Below, piece by piece: positions 1-8,860 of a stretch of DNA of 64,000 nt. Made by a program: the position numbers and the translations under genes. The DNA comes from Desulfobacterales bacterium. Its GTDB lineage: Bacteria > Desulfobacterota > Desulfobacteria > Desulfobacterales > JAHDSC01. The notes beneath the pieces are model-generated. The model did not search any database. It was not told where the DNA came from and saw only the letters and a list, made by a program, of their open reading frames with translations. Position 1 is the stretch's first letter. Each line of letters begins with the position of its first letter. The stretch is taken from positions 1-64,000 of the forward strand of contig JAFGES010000128.1 of assembly GCA_016931455.1 (NCBI GenBank), in the 5' to 3' direction.

Positions 1-716
1 AAAAAAATCATAAAAATTAAAATTTTAGTTTAAAACCCTGTCAAGTCTTTTTTACTACTTTTTTCATTTTTCGCTGAATAGTTACAAAAATACATACTTA
101 CAAACGGGATCTTGTGTCACCAATATCACAATCGCCAAGATCTTAGGGCCAAGCTTTTTAACGAGCACGAAGCATCATTGTCGTTCCGGCATCTTGCCTG
201 ATGCGATCAGGCAAACAATATATAAAAATGTCATGGATGTTGACAAGTTATTTGCTCCAACAGGGGCGCGAAGCGCCTTTAATTAGCTTTTTACGAGTCC
301 ATCAAAAAATGAAGGTTAAAATGAGTACTGGCGCTGATAAGGGTTCTAAGCTTTATCTTATTGTAGATAATTCGTGAGAATTAGGTAATGCTCCTGATCT
401 TATAGCCTATCGAAAAAACTCACCTATTTTTCTGATATAAATATCCCATCAAACATAGGCTATTGACCTACGGAAATGAGATTTAGCCCCTATTGTGAAC
501 AAAACTAAACTGTAATATGAATAAAAAATAATTTCGGCCGCAAAACGGGCAGCCACAAAGACTGCCCTTACGGCAGACCTAAATTCCCTATCTTCATGCA
601 AATCGGCTACCTTTTAATAAAAAGGCTTTAACCACCATCATGGTTTATATAAGGAGCACATAGATTGCTTCCTAAATTAACCAAAGGAATAAACTAAAGT
701 TTAATGGGAGGAAAAA
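1..716. other. Gene-free, AT-rich upstream region
   Basis: No open frame in this stretch has a recognisable product or a convincing ribosome-binding site. It holds a perfect 9-bp inverted repeat with a 3-nt loop (194-214) and a 6-bp GC-rich inverted repeat (547-552 with 562-567, 9-nt loop). Neither is followed by a T-tract, so neither looks like a Rho-independent terminator. The last part, about 600-716, presumably carries the promoter of the downstream cytochrome gene, but I see no clear -35/-10 pair. Confidence 0.5.
194..214. repeat. Short perfect inverted repeat (9-bp arms, 3-nt loop)
   Basis: TTGCCTGAT (194-202) is followed by GCG and its exact complement ATCAGGCAA (206-214). There is no downstream T-run, and the nearest recognised gene starts 500 bp away. 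It could be a protein-binding site or a remnant of a dispersed palindromic repeat. No second copy was noticed in the window. Confidence 0.45.
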
Positions 717-2120
717 ATGCGCGGGAAAAAGATCAAAAGTCGACTAACAATTCTCGGGGTGCTTTGTTTGTTGCTTATGTTCTTTGGGATTGCAGTTGCC
801 GAAGAGATGACGAAAAGCAGCTACAGCCCCGTTGTAATCAAAGAATCCTTTGGAAAGACAATGAAGCGAATGACCAAAGACAAAGATGAAGTGATGCAGC
901 GACAGATGGACTTGCTCAATGAACGGTACGATTTAAGCAACCAGCCGGCAAAGGGCGTGATGATGTCCGCCGGTAGAAAGTCCATTCAGGAAGGTGTTCG
1001 GGTCAAACTTCCAAGTGGTGTGACATGGGAAAAGTTGGCTGACATGATCCCTGAAGAAATTCGGGAAGAGGATTTATGGCCAAAAGGATTTTTACCCCTT
1101 CCCCATCCGAATCACATGGAAGGGGGTATGGTGTTTCCAAAAATTCACATCAAAGAAATCAATAAGCAGGAAGGGCGGGATCTCACCCGATTCGATCTTG
1201 ATTACGATCTGCCGGACCATTTCTTGCCGGAATTTCCAGCGCCGATCTATTTGACGACGCGACCGGATCTCGGAGACGTGTCTCAGGGCAAGGTGGTTAC
1301 CATCATGAATTACTATGAATTATTTAACGGAATTCTAAATCCCAAACAGCTTGAAGGTCTCAGATTGCTGGTTACGCCTTTTCCGCAACAGCAGTTTAAT
1401 CAAACTGAGGACCGGCGCTCGGAATTTCCCAGCAGGGGTGTTACCTGTTTTGACTGTCATTTGAATGGGCATACCAATGGCGCAACTCATTTGGTGGGAG
1501 ACATTCGGCCTCAAGAGTTCAGACATCGTCTGGATACGCCGCCGCTTCGAGGAGTGAATATCCAGCGCTTGTTTGGGTCGCAGAGGGGCTTAAAGTCAGT
1601 CGAGGATTTTACCGAATTTGAGCAGCGAGCAGCTTATTTCGATGGTGATCCGGTGATTGCAACTAAAAAGGGGGTCAATATTTTGGATCGTGGCAGTCAA
1701 GTCCACTTTATGGCGGAATTCCAGGCGATTTTAGATTTTCCGCCGGCTCCCAAACTAAATATTTACGGAAAATTAGACCTCAAAAAGGCCTCTGAATCCG
1801 AGCTTCGCGGTCAAGAGACTTTTTTTGGAAAAGCCAAATGCGCCGTATGTCATACCGCTCCGTACTACACGGATAATTTGATGCACAACCTCAAGGCGGA
1901 ACGTTTTTACAAACCGCAAATGATAAACGGTCGAATGGCCGCATGCGACGGCCCGATCAAAACCTTTCCGCTTCGGGGTATCAAGGATTCTCCGCCTTAT
2001 CTGCATGATGGGCGTTTGTTGACCCTGGAGGATACTATAGAATTTTTTAACCTGATACAAGAGCTGAAGCTTACGGGGCAAGAGAAGAAGGATCTTGTGA
2101 ATTTCATGAGAGCTCTTTAA
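717..2120 (+). CDS. Di-heme cytochrome c, cytochrome c peroxidase/MauG-like
   Basis: A 467-residue exported protein. Residues 1-28 form a signal peptide ending near AVAEE. Two c-type heme sites are visible, CFDCH (244-248) and CAVCH (375-379). After the second heme, TFPLRGIKDSPPYLHDG and TLEDTIEFFN match the conserved C-terminal part of the bacterial cytochrome c peroxidase/MauG superfamily. The protein should sit in the periplasm and carry two covalent hemes, acting in peroxide reduction or another electron-transfer oxidation. It is longer than classical peroxidases (about 320-350 residues) because of about 200 extra residues before the first heme. GGAGG lies 8 nt before the ATG. A small periplasmic OB-fold gene follows 15 bp downstream and is probably co-transcribed. 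The peroxidase reaction itself is not established. Confidence 0.82.
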   Translation: MRGKKIKSRLTILGVLCLLLMFFGIAVAEEMTKSSYSPVVIKESFGKTMKRMTKDKDEVMQRQMDLLNERYDLSNQPAKGVMMSAGRKSIQEGVRVKLPSGVTWEKLADMIPEEIREEDLWPKGFLPLPHPNHMEGGMVFPKIHIKEINKQEGRDLTRFDLDYDLPDHFLPEFPAPIYLTTRPDLGDVSQGKVVTIMNYYELFNGILNPKQLEGLRLLVTPFPQQQFNQTEDRRSEFPSRGVTCFDCHLNGHTNGATHLVGDIRPQEFRHRLDTPPLRGVNIQRLFGSQRGLKSVEDFTEFEQRAAYFDGDPVIATKKGVNILDRGSQVHFMAEFQAILDFPPAPKLNIYGKLDLKKASESELRGQETFFGKAKCAVCHTAPYYTDNLMHNLKAERFYKPQMINGRMAACDGPIKTFPLRGIKDSPPYLHDGRLLTLEDTIEFFNLIQELKLTGQEKKDLVNFMRAL

Positions 2121-2135
2121 ACAAAGGGGGATCAT

Positions 2136-2597
2136 ATGAAAAAGATAGTAAAATTAATCTTATTGGTTTTCGTTATCAGTCAATTTTTCATTTTCAACTC
2201 GTTTGCATACAAAGGGATGAAGTGGCAAGGAAGCGGCGGTTGGGGTCCTGAATTCGGATATCATAAAATGTATGACCCGAAAACCGTCGAAACCATCACA
2301 GGCGAGGTGATCAGTCTGGATAAGATTACTCCTATAAAAGGGATGCACCATGGTCTTCATCTGATGCTGAAAACGGATAATGAAACCATATCCGTCCATT
2401 TGGGTCCCGTATGGTTTATTGAAAATCAGGACATCAAAATTGAACCCGGTGATAAAATCGAAGTCACGGGCTCACGAATCACTTTCCAGGGCGAGCCTGC
2501 GATCATTGCCGCCACAGTCAAAAAAGGAGACTTGATTTTAGAACTGCGGGATGAAAATGGATTTCCTTCATGGAGTCGTTGCCGCAGGCAAAAGTAG
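2136..2597 (+). CDS. Small periplasmic OB-fold-like protein
   Basis: 153 residues with an N-terminal signal peptide (residues 1-24, hydrophobic run ILLVFVISQFFIF). The mature part resembles the small beta-barrel domain in periplasmic proteins often annotated as DNA-binding: TITGEVISLDKI, a strand with histidines (GMHHGLHLMLKT), a strand ending ISVHLGP, then PGDKIEVTGSRI. The GEV...GDKIEVTGS pattern suits an OB-fold that binds a small ligand or a protein partner rather than DNA. AAAGGGGG precedes the ATG and the gene lies 15 bp after the di-heme cytochrome, so a shared role in the same periplasmic redox process is likely. The function is otherwise unknown. Confidence 0.6.
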   Translation: MKKIVKLILLVFVISQFFIFNSFAYKGMKWQGSGGWGPEFGYHKMYDPKTVETITGEVISLDKITPIKGMHHGLHLMLKTDNETISVHLGPVWFIENQDIKIEPGDKIEVTGSRITFQGEPAIIAATVKKGDLILELRDENGFPSWSRCRRQK

Positions 2598-2940
2598 GGC
2601 CTAACCTCCATCAAAGCCTCATTATTTGGTCCTTAATCAGGTAATCCTTGAAATAGAATAACTATTCCTGTGATTATCTGATTTTGGATCGATAAAATTC
2701 GACCTTGATCTGAAGATAATTGCACTTACAAATCTCATCGGTTCAAATTTCTTCAAATCTTCAATCGCTCCTTCAATCCCAACATATTTCAGCAGGATTT
2801 TCAGTTTGCAGCTGATGCTCTTGGCAATTCCGAACCACATTCCAACCGAATTGATATTTTAAAAATAAGATGCTAAATAGGAAATTGTTTTGTATACAAA
2901 AAGAGTTAGAAAAGATTTAAATTCGATTGACATAGAAAAA
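2598..2940. other. Intergenic region with no supported gene
   Basis: A gap of about 340 bp between the OB-fold gene and the EF-P-like gene. A 67-codon frame on the minus strand exists but has no family resemblance or ribosome-binding site that I can defend. No strong terminator hairpin follows the OB-fold gene, and no clear promoter is seen for efpL. Confidence 0.4.
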
Positions 2941-2947
2941 GAAGGAG
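2941..2947 (+). promoter_or_regulatory. Ribosome-binding site that fixes the GTG start of efpL
   Basis: GAAGGAG lies 8 nt before GTG at 2956. The open frame extends upstream to an ATG at 2890, but that start has no Shine-Dalgarno sequence and the extra 22 residues are absent from the family. The GTG is therefore the likely start. Confidence 0.8.
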
Positions 2948-2955
2948 TAAAAAAA

Positions 2956-3528
2956 GTGCCGAAAGCCTGCAATCTACAAAAAGGCAATGTTGTCAGTATC
3001 AACGACCTACCGTATCAGGTGAGAATGATCGAGGTTCATACCCCTACGGCGAGGGGTGCAAATACCCTTTACAAGGTTCGCTTTACCTGCGTTTCAACCG
3101 GACAAAAACTCGATCAAACCTACAAAGGTAACGATTATTTGGAAGATATCGACCTGGAAAGACGGCCGGCAAGCTTCCTTTACAGCGACCAGGATATGTA
3201 CACCTTTATGGATTCTGAAAATTACGAACAGTACACTCTGTCTGAAGACCGTTTAGAGGGACAGGTCCAATGGCTCACAGACGGTCTTGAAGGAATCACC
3301 GTTATGCTTCTAAACAACCGGCCCCAATGTATAGAACTTCCGAGTTCCATGGATCTTGAAATCATTGAAACCTCGCCGGCTATCAAAGGCGGATCGGTAA
3401 CAAACAGAAACAAACCGGCAACGTTATCCAATGGATTCACGGTTCAGGTTCCGGAATACATGGCCAACGGAGAGGTCATCCGGGTCAATACTGAAACCGG
3501 AAAATTCATGTGCCGCGTTAAGGCATAA
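2956..3528 (+). CDS. yeiP: Elongation factor P-like protein YeiP/EfpL
   Basis: A 190-residue member of the EF-P family, of the YeiP (EfpL) branch, which binds between the ribosomal P and E sites and relieves stalling at proline-rich and related motifs. All three beta-barrel domains are present: KOW-like N-terminal domain (about 1-65), middle domain (about 66-125), and the C-terminal OB domain with SVTNRNKPATLSNGFTVQVPEYM and GEVIRVNTETG. With the GTG start, the loop that carries the modified lysine in EF-P has arginine at residue 33 (PTARGANTLYK), as is typical of YeiP proteins, so no lysine modification is expected. The gene is monocistronic or followed by the hydrolase gene 30 bp downstream. 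Confidence 0.93.
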   Translation: MPKACNLQKGNVVSINDLPYQVRMIEVHTPTARGANTLYKVRFTCVSTGQKLDQTYKGNDYLEDIDLERRPASFLYSDQDMYTFMDSENYEQYTLSEDRLEGQVQWLTDGLEGITVMLLNNRPQCIELPSSMDLEIIETSPAIKGGSVTNRNKPATLSNGFTVQVPEYMANGEVIRVNTETGKFMCRVKA

Positions 3529-3558
3529 TATTGAGCTTATTTTTAAAGGGAGAGGGTA

Positions 3559-4365
3559 ATGCCGAAAATTCAAATTAACGGAGCTGAGATTTACTACGAA
3601 GAACACGGAAATGCTCCTGAGGCGATTGTCTTTGCACATGGCCTCCTTGCTAGTAGTCGTATGTTCGATAATCAGGTGAAAGTGCTCAAGAATCGATATC
3701 GATGTATATGCTTTGACTTTCGGGGCCAAGGTCGAAGCGAGATTACACAATCCGGTTACGATATGGAAAACCTCAGCAGGGATGCTGCTGCCCTGATTGA
3801 GGTACTTGAGTGCGCTCCGTGTCATTTTCTCGGTTTATCGATGGGGAGCTTTATTGGTATGCGTCTGGCTATTCATCGCCCTGAGCTTATCAAGTCGCTG
3901 ATGCTTTTGGGAACTTCAGCTGATCCGGAACCGAAGGAAAATTTAGGCCGGTATATTCTCTTAAACTTTATTGCTCGATGGTTTGGTTTAAAACTCGTCG
4001 CCGACCGGGTAATGAAGATTATATTCAGTAAAAAGTTTCTGTCCGATCCCGCGCGTGCAAAAATTAGGCAACAATGGAGAGATCAAATAATTGCCAATGA
4101 TCGTATCGGCATCACCCGGGCTGTAAAGGGTGTGATCAGGCGGGAGGGCGTTTACCACCGAATAGGTGAAATTACTGCTCCGACTTTAATCATCGTCGGC
4201 GATCAAGATGTGGCGACAGTGCCGGAAAAGGCTATGCGAATACACGACCGTATACAGGGTTCAAAAATGGTAATGATTCCCGGTGCAGGTCATACTTCAA
4301 CTGTCGAGGAGCCCGAGGCAGTAAATAATGCTTTAGAGGAGTTTCTCGGAAATATTGAAAAATAA
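3559..4365 (+). CDS. Alpha/beta-fold hydrolase
   Basis: 268 residues without a signal peptide; a cytosolic alpha/beta hydrolase. The nucleophile elbow is GLSMGS with Ser94. The acid is Asp217 in VGDQD and the base is His245 in GAGHTS, in the usual order and spacing. The oxyanion region AHGLLASSRMF (26-36) and FDFRGQGRS (52-60) are standard. The family covers esterases, C-C bond hydrolases such as MenH/BphD, haloperoxidase-like enzymes and lactonases, and the substrate cannot be read from the sequence. AGGGAGAGG precedes the ATG. It starts 30 bp after the EF-P-like gene on the same strand, though a functional link is not evident. Confidence 0.85.
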   Translation: MPKIQINGAEIYYEEHGNAPEAIVFAHGLLASSRMFDNQVKVLKNRYRCICFDFRGQGRSEITQSGYDMENLSRDAAALIEVLECAPCHFLGLSMGSFIGMRLAIHRPELIKSLMLLGTSADPEPKENLGRYILLNFIARWFGLKLVADRVMKIIFSKKFLSDPARAKIRQQWRDQIIANDRIGITRAVKGVIRREGVYHRIGEITAPTLIIVGDQDVATVPEKAMRIHDRIQGSKMVMIPGAGHTSTVEEPEAVNNALEEFLGNIEK

Positions 4366-4444
4366 TAAAAGAATAGAGATATCTTTATGTTTTGGGTTAT
4401 AAAGTTTGAAAAATATATTCCTATAAAAACGGACGGATTGCATT

Positions 4445-5236
4445 CTAAAATACAACTCCCCGTGCATAAACATTGCCGCTTTTCCTTACCTTCCAGCATT
4501 TGCCGTAGCGAGCGATCTCTACGGCAAGTACATCTCCGGATTTAATAACCCGAACCAGATCTTTTCCGAACAACACCGGCCCGAACCGACCCCCTTCCCG
4601 AGTTTGAAGAAAACCAAATTGGTTTTCAATCCGTATCACCTTCATATAGCCTTCATAAATTTCCAAAGGCTGTCTTTTGGTGTTAATAGAAACGACTTTA
4701 CCGATTTTTACATTATGCCGGATGCTGCGGCAGGGGGAGTGAAGTCGATAAAGCAGCTCCCCGGCTTTTAACAAACGTTTAATTTCTTCGCTCTTGCCTT
4801 TCGGCAGCGCGGATATGAAATTTTTGAAATGATTTTCATCAAAATATTTGTGCCTATGGCACCATTTGATCCATTTACGCAAAACACCGGGAACTTTGAT
4901 TTGAAAAGAATTATCTATTACATTGAGAGGTAGCCACCAGTCGATAAAACAAGAAATGACTCTGCCGTCATACGCATTCCAGTTACTGGTCAGCAGGCGT
5001 TTTCCATCTTGTGTTTCAATAACGGCATGGGGATTGGAACGGAGGTATTCGACAAATAAAAATAAGACATCCGCCGTCGTTTTGTTGGTTGTTTTCAAGT
5101 CCTTTATTCTTTGTAAATACTGAAAAGCGGATTCGGCATAAAGCCGACCTATTTTTTCAGATATTTTTAGGACTCTAAGGTACTTAACAGCAGATTGGGC
5201 AATATCGGATGGATGTTTGTTTAATTCGGACGGCAT
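4445..5236 (-). CDS. Hypothetical protein, unrecognised family
   Basis: 263 residues; no family recognised. The N-terminal two thirds is helical and basic with many aromatic residues (SCFIDWWLPLNVI, RKWIKWCHRHKYF). The C-terminal third looks beta-rich: IGKVVSINTKRQPLEIYEGYMKV, FGFLQTREGGRFGPVLFG, VIKSGDVLAVEIARYGKCWKV, suggesting a small barrel. There is no signal peptide or membrane segment. I prefer the ATG at 5236, preceded by GAGAG, over a TTG 30 bp further upstream that has no site. The gene is convergent with the hydrolase gene. Composition and position give no hint of function; it could be a nucleic-acid-binding protein. Confidence 0.5.
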   Translation of the reverse strand: MPSELNKHPSDIAQSAVKYLRVLKISEKIGRLYAESAFQYLQRIKDLKTTNKTTADVLFLFVEYLRSNPHAVIETQDGKRLLTSNWNAYDGRVISCFIDWWLPLNVIDNSFQIKVPGVLRKWIKWCHRHKYFDENHFKNFISALPKGKSEEIKRLLKAGELLYRLHSPCRSIRHNVKIGKVVSINTKRQPLEIYEGYMKVIRIENQFGFLQTREGGRFGPVLFGKDLVRVIKSGDVLAVEIARYGKCWKVRKSGNVYARGVVF

Positions 5237-5441
5237 TTTTGATGCTCTCTTTTCGAAACATTCCAATATTAATAATATTTACTTCAAATCCACTGTCGCT
5301 TTCAATAACTTTTTTTATAAGCGCTCGGCTTTTAAAATGATTCTTGAAATATGGGTTGAAGTGTTTTGAGATCGGGTTTGCCAATTTCTCATTATTTATG
5401 ATATCGATAGAGTTAAATCATAATAGAAAGGACATCGGATA

Positions 5442-6026
5442 ATGGATCAAAAAAACGACATGAAGGATCGGCAGGAAGCAAAAAAGAGGACGATTGAACT
5501 GGTTGACCGGTGGCATAAACAGGCTGAGAAGATAAAAAAGAAACATCCGAGTTGGAGTGAGGAAAAAGTTCAAAACAAGATGAAAAAAATCATTCGCAGA
5601 CAGGTTCAACAAGATATTCGGATCAAAGATTTTTCCGTAAAGGAAATGTTTGAAAAAAGAAAAAAGATTTTAGTGTATAGACAGGAAGCATTGGATAAAA
5701 CTCTGAATTATATTTTTTCGAAAAATCCGGACGCCATCGGGGCTGCAATCTTTGAACTTGACTGCGGTTGTATGCGAATTTGCGGCGTGGCTAAAACCGG
5801 AGAACCGGCCGGTGATATGATAATGGTTTTGGGCAACCCCAAAAATGAAAAAACAGGGATTCAGGAATGCGAAAAATGCAATCTCGATGGAGGTGCCGAT
5901 CCTGACCGATGCGTGAATAAAGCCATGGTTTGGCCGGGTGCGGAAAGTGAGATGCCGAGTAAAGACGTTCGACTTGCCATTGGTAAAAAAGTCTTTGGTG
6001 AAAAATATTCAATCAATGATATTTGA
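5442..6026 (+). CDS. Hypothetical protein with cysteine clusters
   Basis: 194 residues; no family recognised. Residues 1-90 are strongly charged and predicted helical (many Lys/Glu/Gln, for example KQAEKIKKKHPSWSEEKVQ), probably a coiled coil. The C-terminal half has six cysteines in three groups: LDCGCMRICG, ECEKCN and DRCVNKAM. This spacing suggests a zinc or iron-sulfur site. There is no signal peptide. AGAAAGGA lies upstream of the ATG. It stands alone between an orphan gene on the opposite strand and the MltF-like gene. Confidence 0.5.
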   Translation: MDQKNDMKDRQEAKKRTIELVDRWHKQAEKIKKKHPSWSEEKVQNKMKKIIRRQVQQDIRIKDFSVKEMFEKRKKILVYRQEALDKTLNYIFSKNPDAIGAAIFELDCGCMRICGVAKTGEPAGDMIMVLGNPKNEKTGIQECEKCNLDGGADPDRCVNKAMVWPGAESEMPSKDVRLAIGKKVFGEKYSINDI

Positions 6027-6103
6027 ACCGGCGACATGCCTTTTGCTTATCAAATCCTAATGAAACTAAATGGTAGAAACTATGTAACTCCCCAGGAAAA
6101 ATC

Positions 6104-7555
6104 ATGAGGGTTGATCTAAAAGGATTGAAAAAAATTAAAATGGGAAATATCCAACGGGCAAGTTTTGTTTTTTATTTGCTTATGTTGATTACCTTAGGAT
6201 ATTTTTTAATAAAAAGTACTGTTTCTGCATACTTAAACCAAGGGGTTTTAGCCGATATCCTGACAAAAGGAAAACTGACCGTACTGACCCGCAATGCCCC
6301 GACAACTTACTACGAAGGTCCGAGTGGCCCGCTGGGTTTCGAATATGACTTGGTTGCGGCGTTTGCAAAATATTTGGGAGTAAAGCTTGAACTGAAAGTG
6401 TTGGAGAGTATTTCAGAAATTATTGAAGCATCGATCCAAGGAAAGTGCGATATTGCTGCTGCGGGGTTGACCCGAACCGAAGAACGCGAAGAAAAGCTTT
6501 TATTCGGGCCTGATAATTATATCGTTCAACAGGTGGTTGTCTGCCGCCGCGATGCTAAAATTCCAAAAAAAATCGAAGATCTCATTGGTTTAAAAATTAT
6601 GATTATCGGCGGAAGCAGTTATGACGAAAGACTCAGGGAACTTCAAGCCGGCCTGCCGTCTTTAAAATGGGAAACCACGGACGATTTATCCACGGAACAA
6701 ATTCTTGAGAAAGTATGGTTGGGAGAATTGGACTGCACCATAGCGGATTCCAATATCGTAGCCATCAACAAACGATATTATCCGGAACTTATCGTTGCAT
6801 TGCCGCTTAGTGAAGAACAGCCGCTGGCATGGATATTGAGAAGCGGAGCAAAAGATCTTCAGGCCGAATTAGAAAAATGGTTTGAAAACTTTAAAAAAGC
6901 CGGGCGTCTTTCCGAACTTCGCGATAGGTACTACGGCCACCTTGAAACATTTGACTACGTAGATATCAAGATATTTTACAAACGGATCAAGAAAAGACTG
7001 CCCCGCTTAAAACCCATCTTTATCAAAGCCGCCCAAAAATATGATCTACCTTGGACCCTCTTGGCAGGTCAGGCTTATCAGGAATCACACTGGAACGAAA
7101 AGTCGGAAAGCTTTACCGGTGTCAGAGGAATTATGATGTTGACATTACCGACGGCAGAGGCGGTAGGGATTAAAAATCGTCTGGATGCGCATCAAAGTAT
7201 CATGGGAGGTGCTAAATACTTATCGCGGTTAATCAAGCGAGTTCCGGAATCCGTTAAAGGTGAAAATCGTTTGCGGTTTGCGCTGGCTGCTTATAATGTC
7301 GGTATGGGGCATATCTATGATGCTCGCAAGCTGGCGCAACAACTCGGTAAGAATCCGAATTCATGGCAAGATTTAAAGACCGTATTACCTTTATTGTCGC
7401 AGAAAAAATATTATAAAAAATTAAAGCACGGTTATGCCCGAGGTTCAGAGCCCGTAAAATATGTTGATGCCATCTATAACTATAAAGATATCCTTAAAAA
7501 AAATTTTTTAACTTCTGTTTCGTCCGTCAATAGAAAAAAATCTCATGATCGGTAA
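6104..7555 (+). CDS. mltF: Membrane-bound lytic murein transglycosylase MltF-like
   Basis: 483 residues. An N-terminal membrane anchor (about 20-42) is followed by a periplasmic solute-binding-protein family 3 domain (about 55-280; GKLTVLTRNAPTTYY, GFEYDLVAAFAKYLGV, DIAAAGLTRTEER). A C-terminal SLT lysozyme-like domain (about 300-470) follows. The catalytic glutamate is Glu327 in AGQAYQESHW, and downstream TGVRGIMMLTLPTA and FALAAYNVGMGHIYDAR are the conserved SLT motifs. This is the domain order of MltF, which cleaves the MurNAc-GlcNAc bond to form anhydro-muropeptides and whose binding domain senses muropeptides. GIMMLT replaces the commoner GLMQLT. It is convergent with the DUF401 gene, with 15 bp between stops. 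Confidence 0.88.
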   Translation: MRVDLKGLKKIKMGNIQRASFVFYLLMLITLGYFLIKSTVSAYLNQGVLADILTKGKLTVLTRNAPTTYYEGPSGPLGFEYDLVAAFAKYLGVKLELKVLESISEIIEASIQGKCDIAAAGLTRTEEREEKLLFGPDNYIVQQVVVCRRDAKIPKKIEDLIGLKIMIIGGSSYDERLRELQAGLPSLKWETTDDLSTEQILEKVWLGELDCTIADSNIVAINKRYYPELIVALPLSEEQPLAWILRSGAKDLQAELEKWFENFKKAGRLSELRDRYYGHLETFDYVDIKIFYKRIKKRLPRLKPIFIKAAQKYDLPWTLLAGQAYQESHWNEKSESFTGVRGIMMLTLPTAEAVGIKNRLDAHQSIMGGAKYLSRLIKRVPESVKGENRLRFALAAYNVGMGHIYDARKLAQQLGKNPNSWQDLKTVLPLLSQKKYYKKLKHGYARGSEPVKYVDAIYNYKDILKKNFLTSVSSVNRKKSHDR

Positions 7556-7570
7556 AATTTTCGGCAAAAA

Positions 7571-8860
7571 TTATAAAATTAGATGCAAGACATAGTAATA
7601 AATAATGGCGATGAAAACAAGACAGCTGCTCGGAAGCCAAAGCCGCCGGTAAACCGCGCTCATCGTTGTAGCAAAGTATTCATTGGAGAGAATAAAACAC
7701 AGATGGACGGGAGAAAGCAGTACGCCCGTAAAACCGGCTACCAGTCCCAGCATTGCATAGGGTAACATGGGGCCGCTGGGATCAATGGAATGAATCAAGG
7801 GTATCAGGATCGGAAACGTGCTGCCGACAAAAGCGATGGTGATACCGGTAACCATCCCGGTTAAAAACGGCAGCACGGCAACAATCAGTACCAGCGGAAC
7901 ATGCAGCAAGCCTAATTCATGACTGATGCCGTTTACCGCATGGCTGTCTTCCAGTATACCTTTAAAAACCAGGATGGTAAGTACCATATAGAACATTTTA
8001 AGCAGTTGAGGGCTTGTCAGCATTTTCAGTATGAGTGAGAAAGATATTTTATTTTCATACCAAACCCACCCAATGGATAGTAAAAGCGATAAGATAAGTC
8101 CGATTTCTTTGGAAATCGAAAGATCCGGGTAAAGAAAAGAAAAAAACGCTCCCATTCCAAGACCAAGAAAGATCACCATCAAAATCGGAGTCATTTCTTT
8201 TAAAAACGGATAGACGGCAGGTCGTTTTCTAAAAATTGAATTATTTTTTTGAAGCATTTCATTTTTTTTTAGTGTACTGTAACCCAATCCCAATGCTATA
8301 ATGGTAATTGGACTCATAAATAGGATAAACGTGATTAAATTAATCTCCGCTAAAAGGGTGATGAGAAGCACACCCGGATACAGCGGCCAGAAATATTCCC
8401 AAATATGTCGAAACCAGTAATTAATAAAACTGAGCAGGTCAGGTGGAATTTTGGAATCCGTACCCAGTTGTTTGACCATAGGAGCTGAAAAAATAGCTCC
8501 CCCGGGCATGGGCAAAAGTCCTATCAGTGCCGGAAAGATAATGATATTTAATTTCGGATTACGGATCAATCCCTGAAACGTATTTAAAAGCGCTTTCATT
8601 CGACCGGCCATTTCCATGCTGTTGCTGAGAATCAGAATTAGGGAAACAATAACAGCCAGTGACAAAGTTTTCGGGTAAATGATGGAAGCTCCCATAGACT
8701 TTAGTGTCGCCTGAGGGGAAAGTCCGAATAAAATACTTAAGGCAACCGCACCTAAAAGGAAGGTATTGCCGAGAGAAAGATTTTTCTTGATCAAAAAAAT
8801 AACAAATACAAAGACAACAAGAACTCTTATAATGGCTGGAATATGTTGAAAAAAAAGCAT
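7571..8860 (-). CDS. DUF401 family integral membrane protein
   Basis: 429 residues, almost wholly hydrophobic, with about 10-12 transmembrane helices. It resembles the DUF401 family of archaeal and delta-proteobacterial permeases, distantly related to CitMHS/GntP-type ion transporters. Recognisable pieces are FPALIGLLPMPGGAIFSAPMV, NYWFRHIWEYFWPLYPG, FLTGMVTGITIAFVGSTFP and LSPVHLCFILSNEYF. The substrate is unknown; the duplicated topology with re-entrant glycine-rich loops suggests an organic anion. The ATG at 8860 is the first in frame. No regulator or partner gene adjoins it. Confidence 0.75.
   Translation of the reverse strand: MLFFQHIPAIIRVLVVFVFVIFLIKKNLSLGNTFLLGAVALSILFGLSPQATLKSMGASIIYPKTLSLAVIVSLILILSNSMEMAGRMKALLNTFQGLIRNPKLNIIIFPALIGLLPMPGGAIFSAPMVKQLGTDSKIPPDLLSFINYWFRHIWEYFWPLYPGVLLITLLAEINLITFILFMSPITIIALGLGYSTLKKNEMLQKNNSIFRKRPAVYPFLKEMTPILMVIFLGLGMGAFFSFLYPDLSISKEIGLILSLLLSIGWVWYENKISFSLILKMLTSPQLLKMFYMVLTILVFKGILEDSHAVNGISHELGLLHVPLVLIVAVLPFLTGMVTGITIAFVGSTFPILIPLIHSIDPSGPMLPYAMLGLVAGFTGVLLSPVHLCFILSNEYFATTMSAVYRRLWLPSSCLVFIAIIYYYVLHLIL

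Noticed and set aside
547-567. 6-bp GC-rich hairpin as a terminator
   Set aside because: No T-tract and no gene ending upstream.
2637-2840. 67-codon minus-strand frame
   Set aside because: No ribosome-binding site or family resemblance; it lies in AT-rich intergenic DNA.
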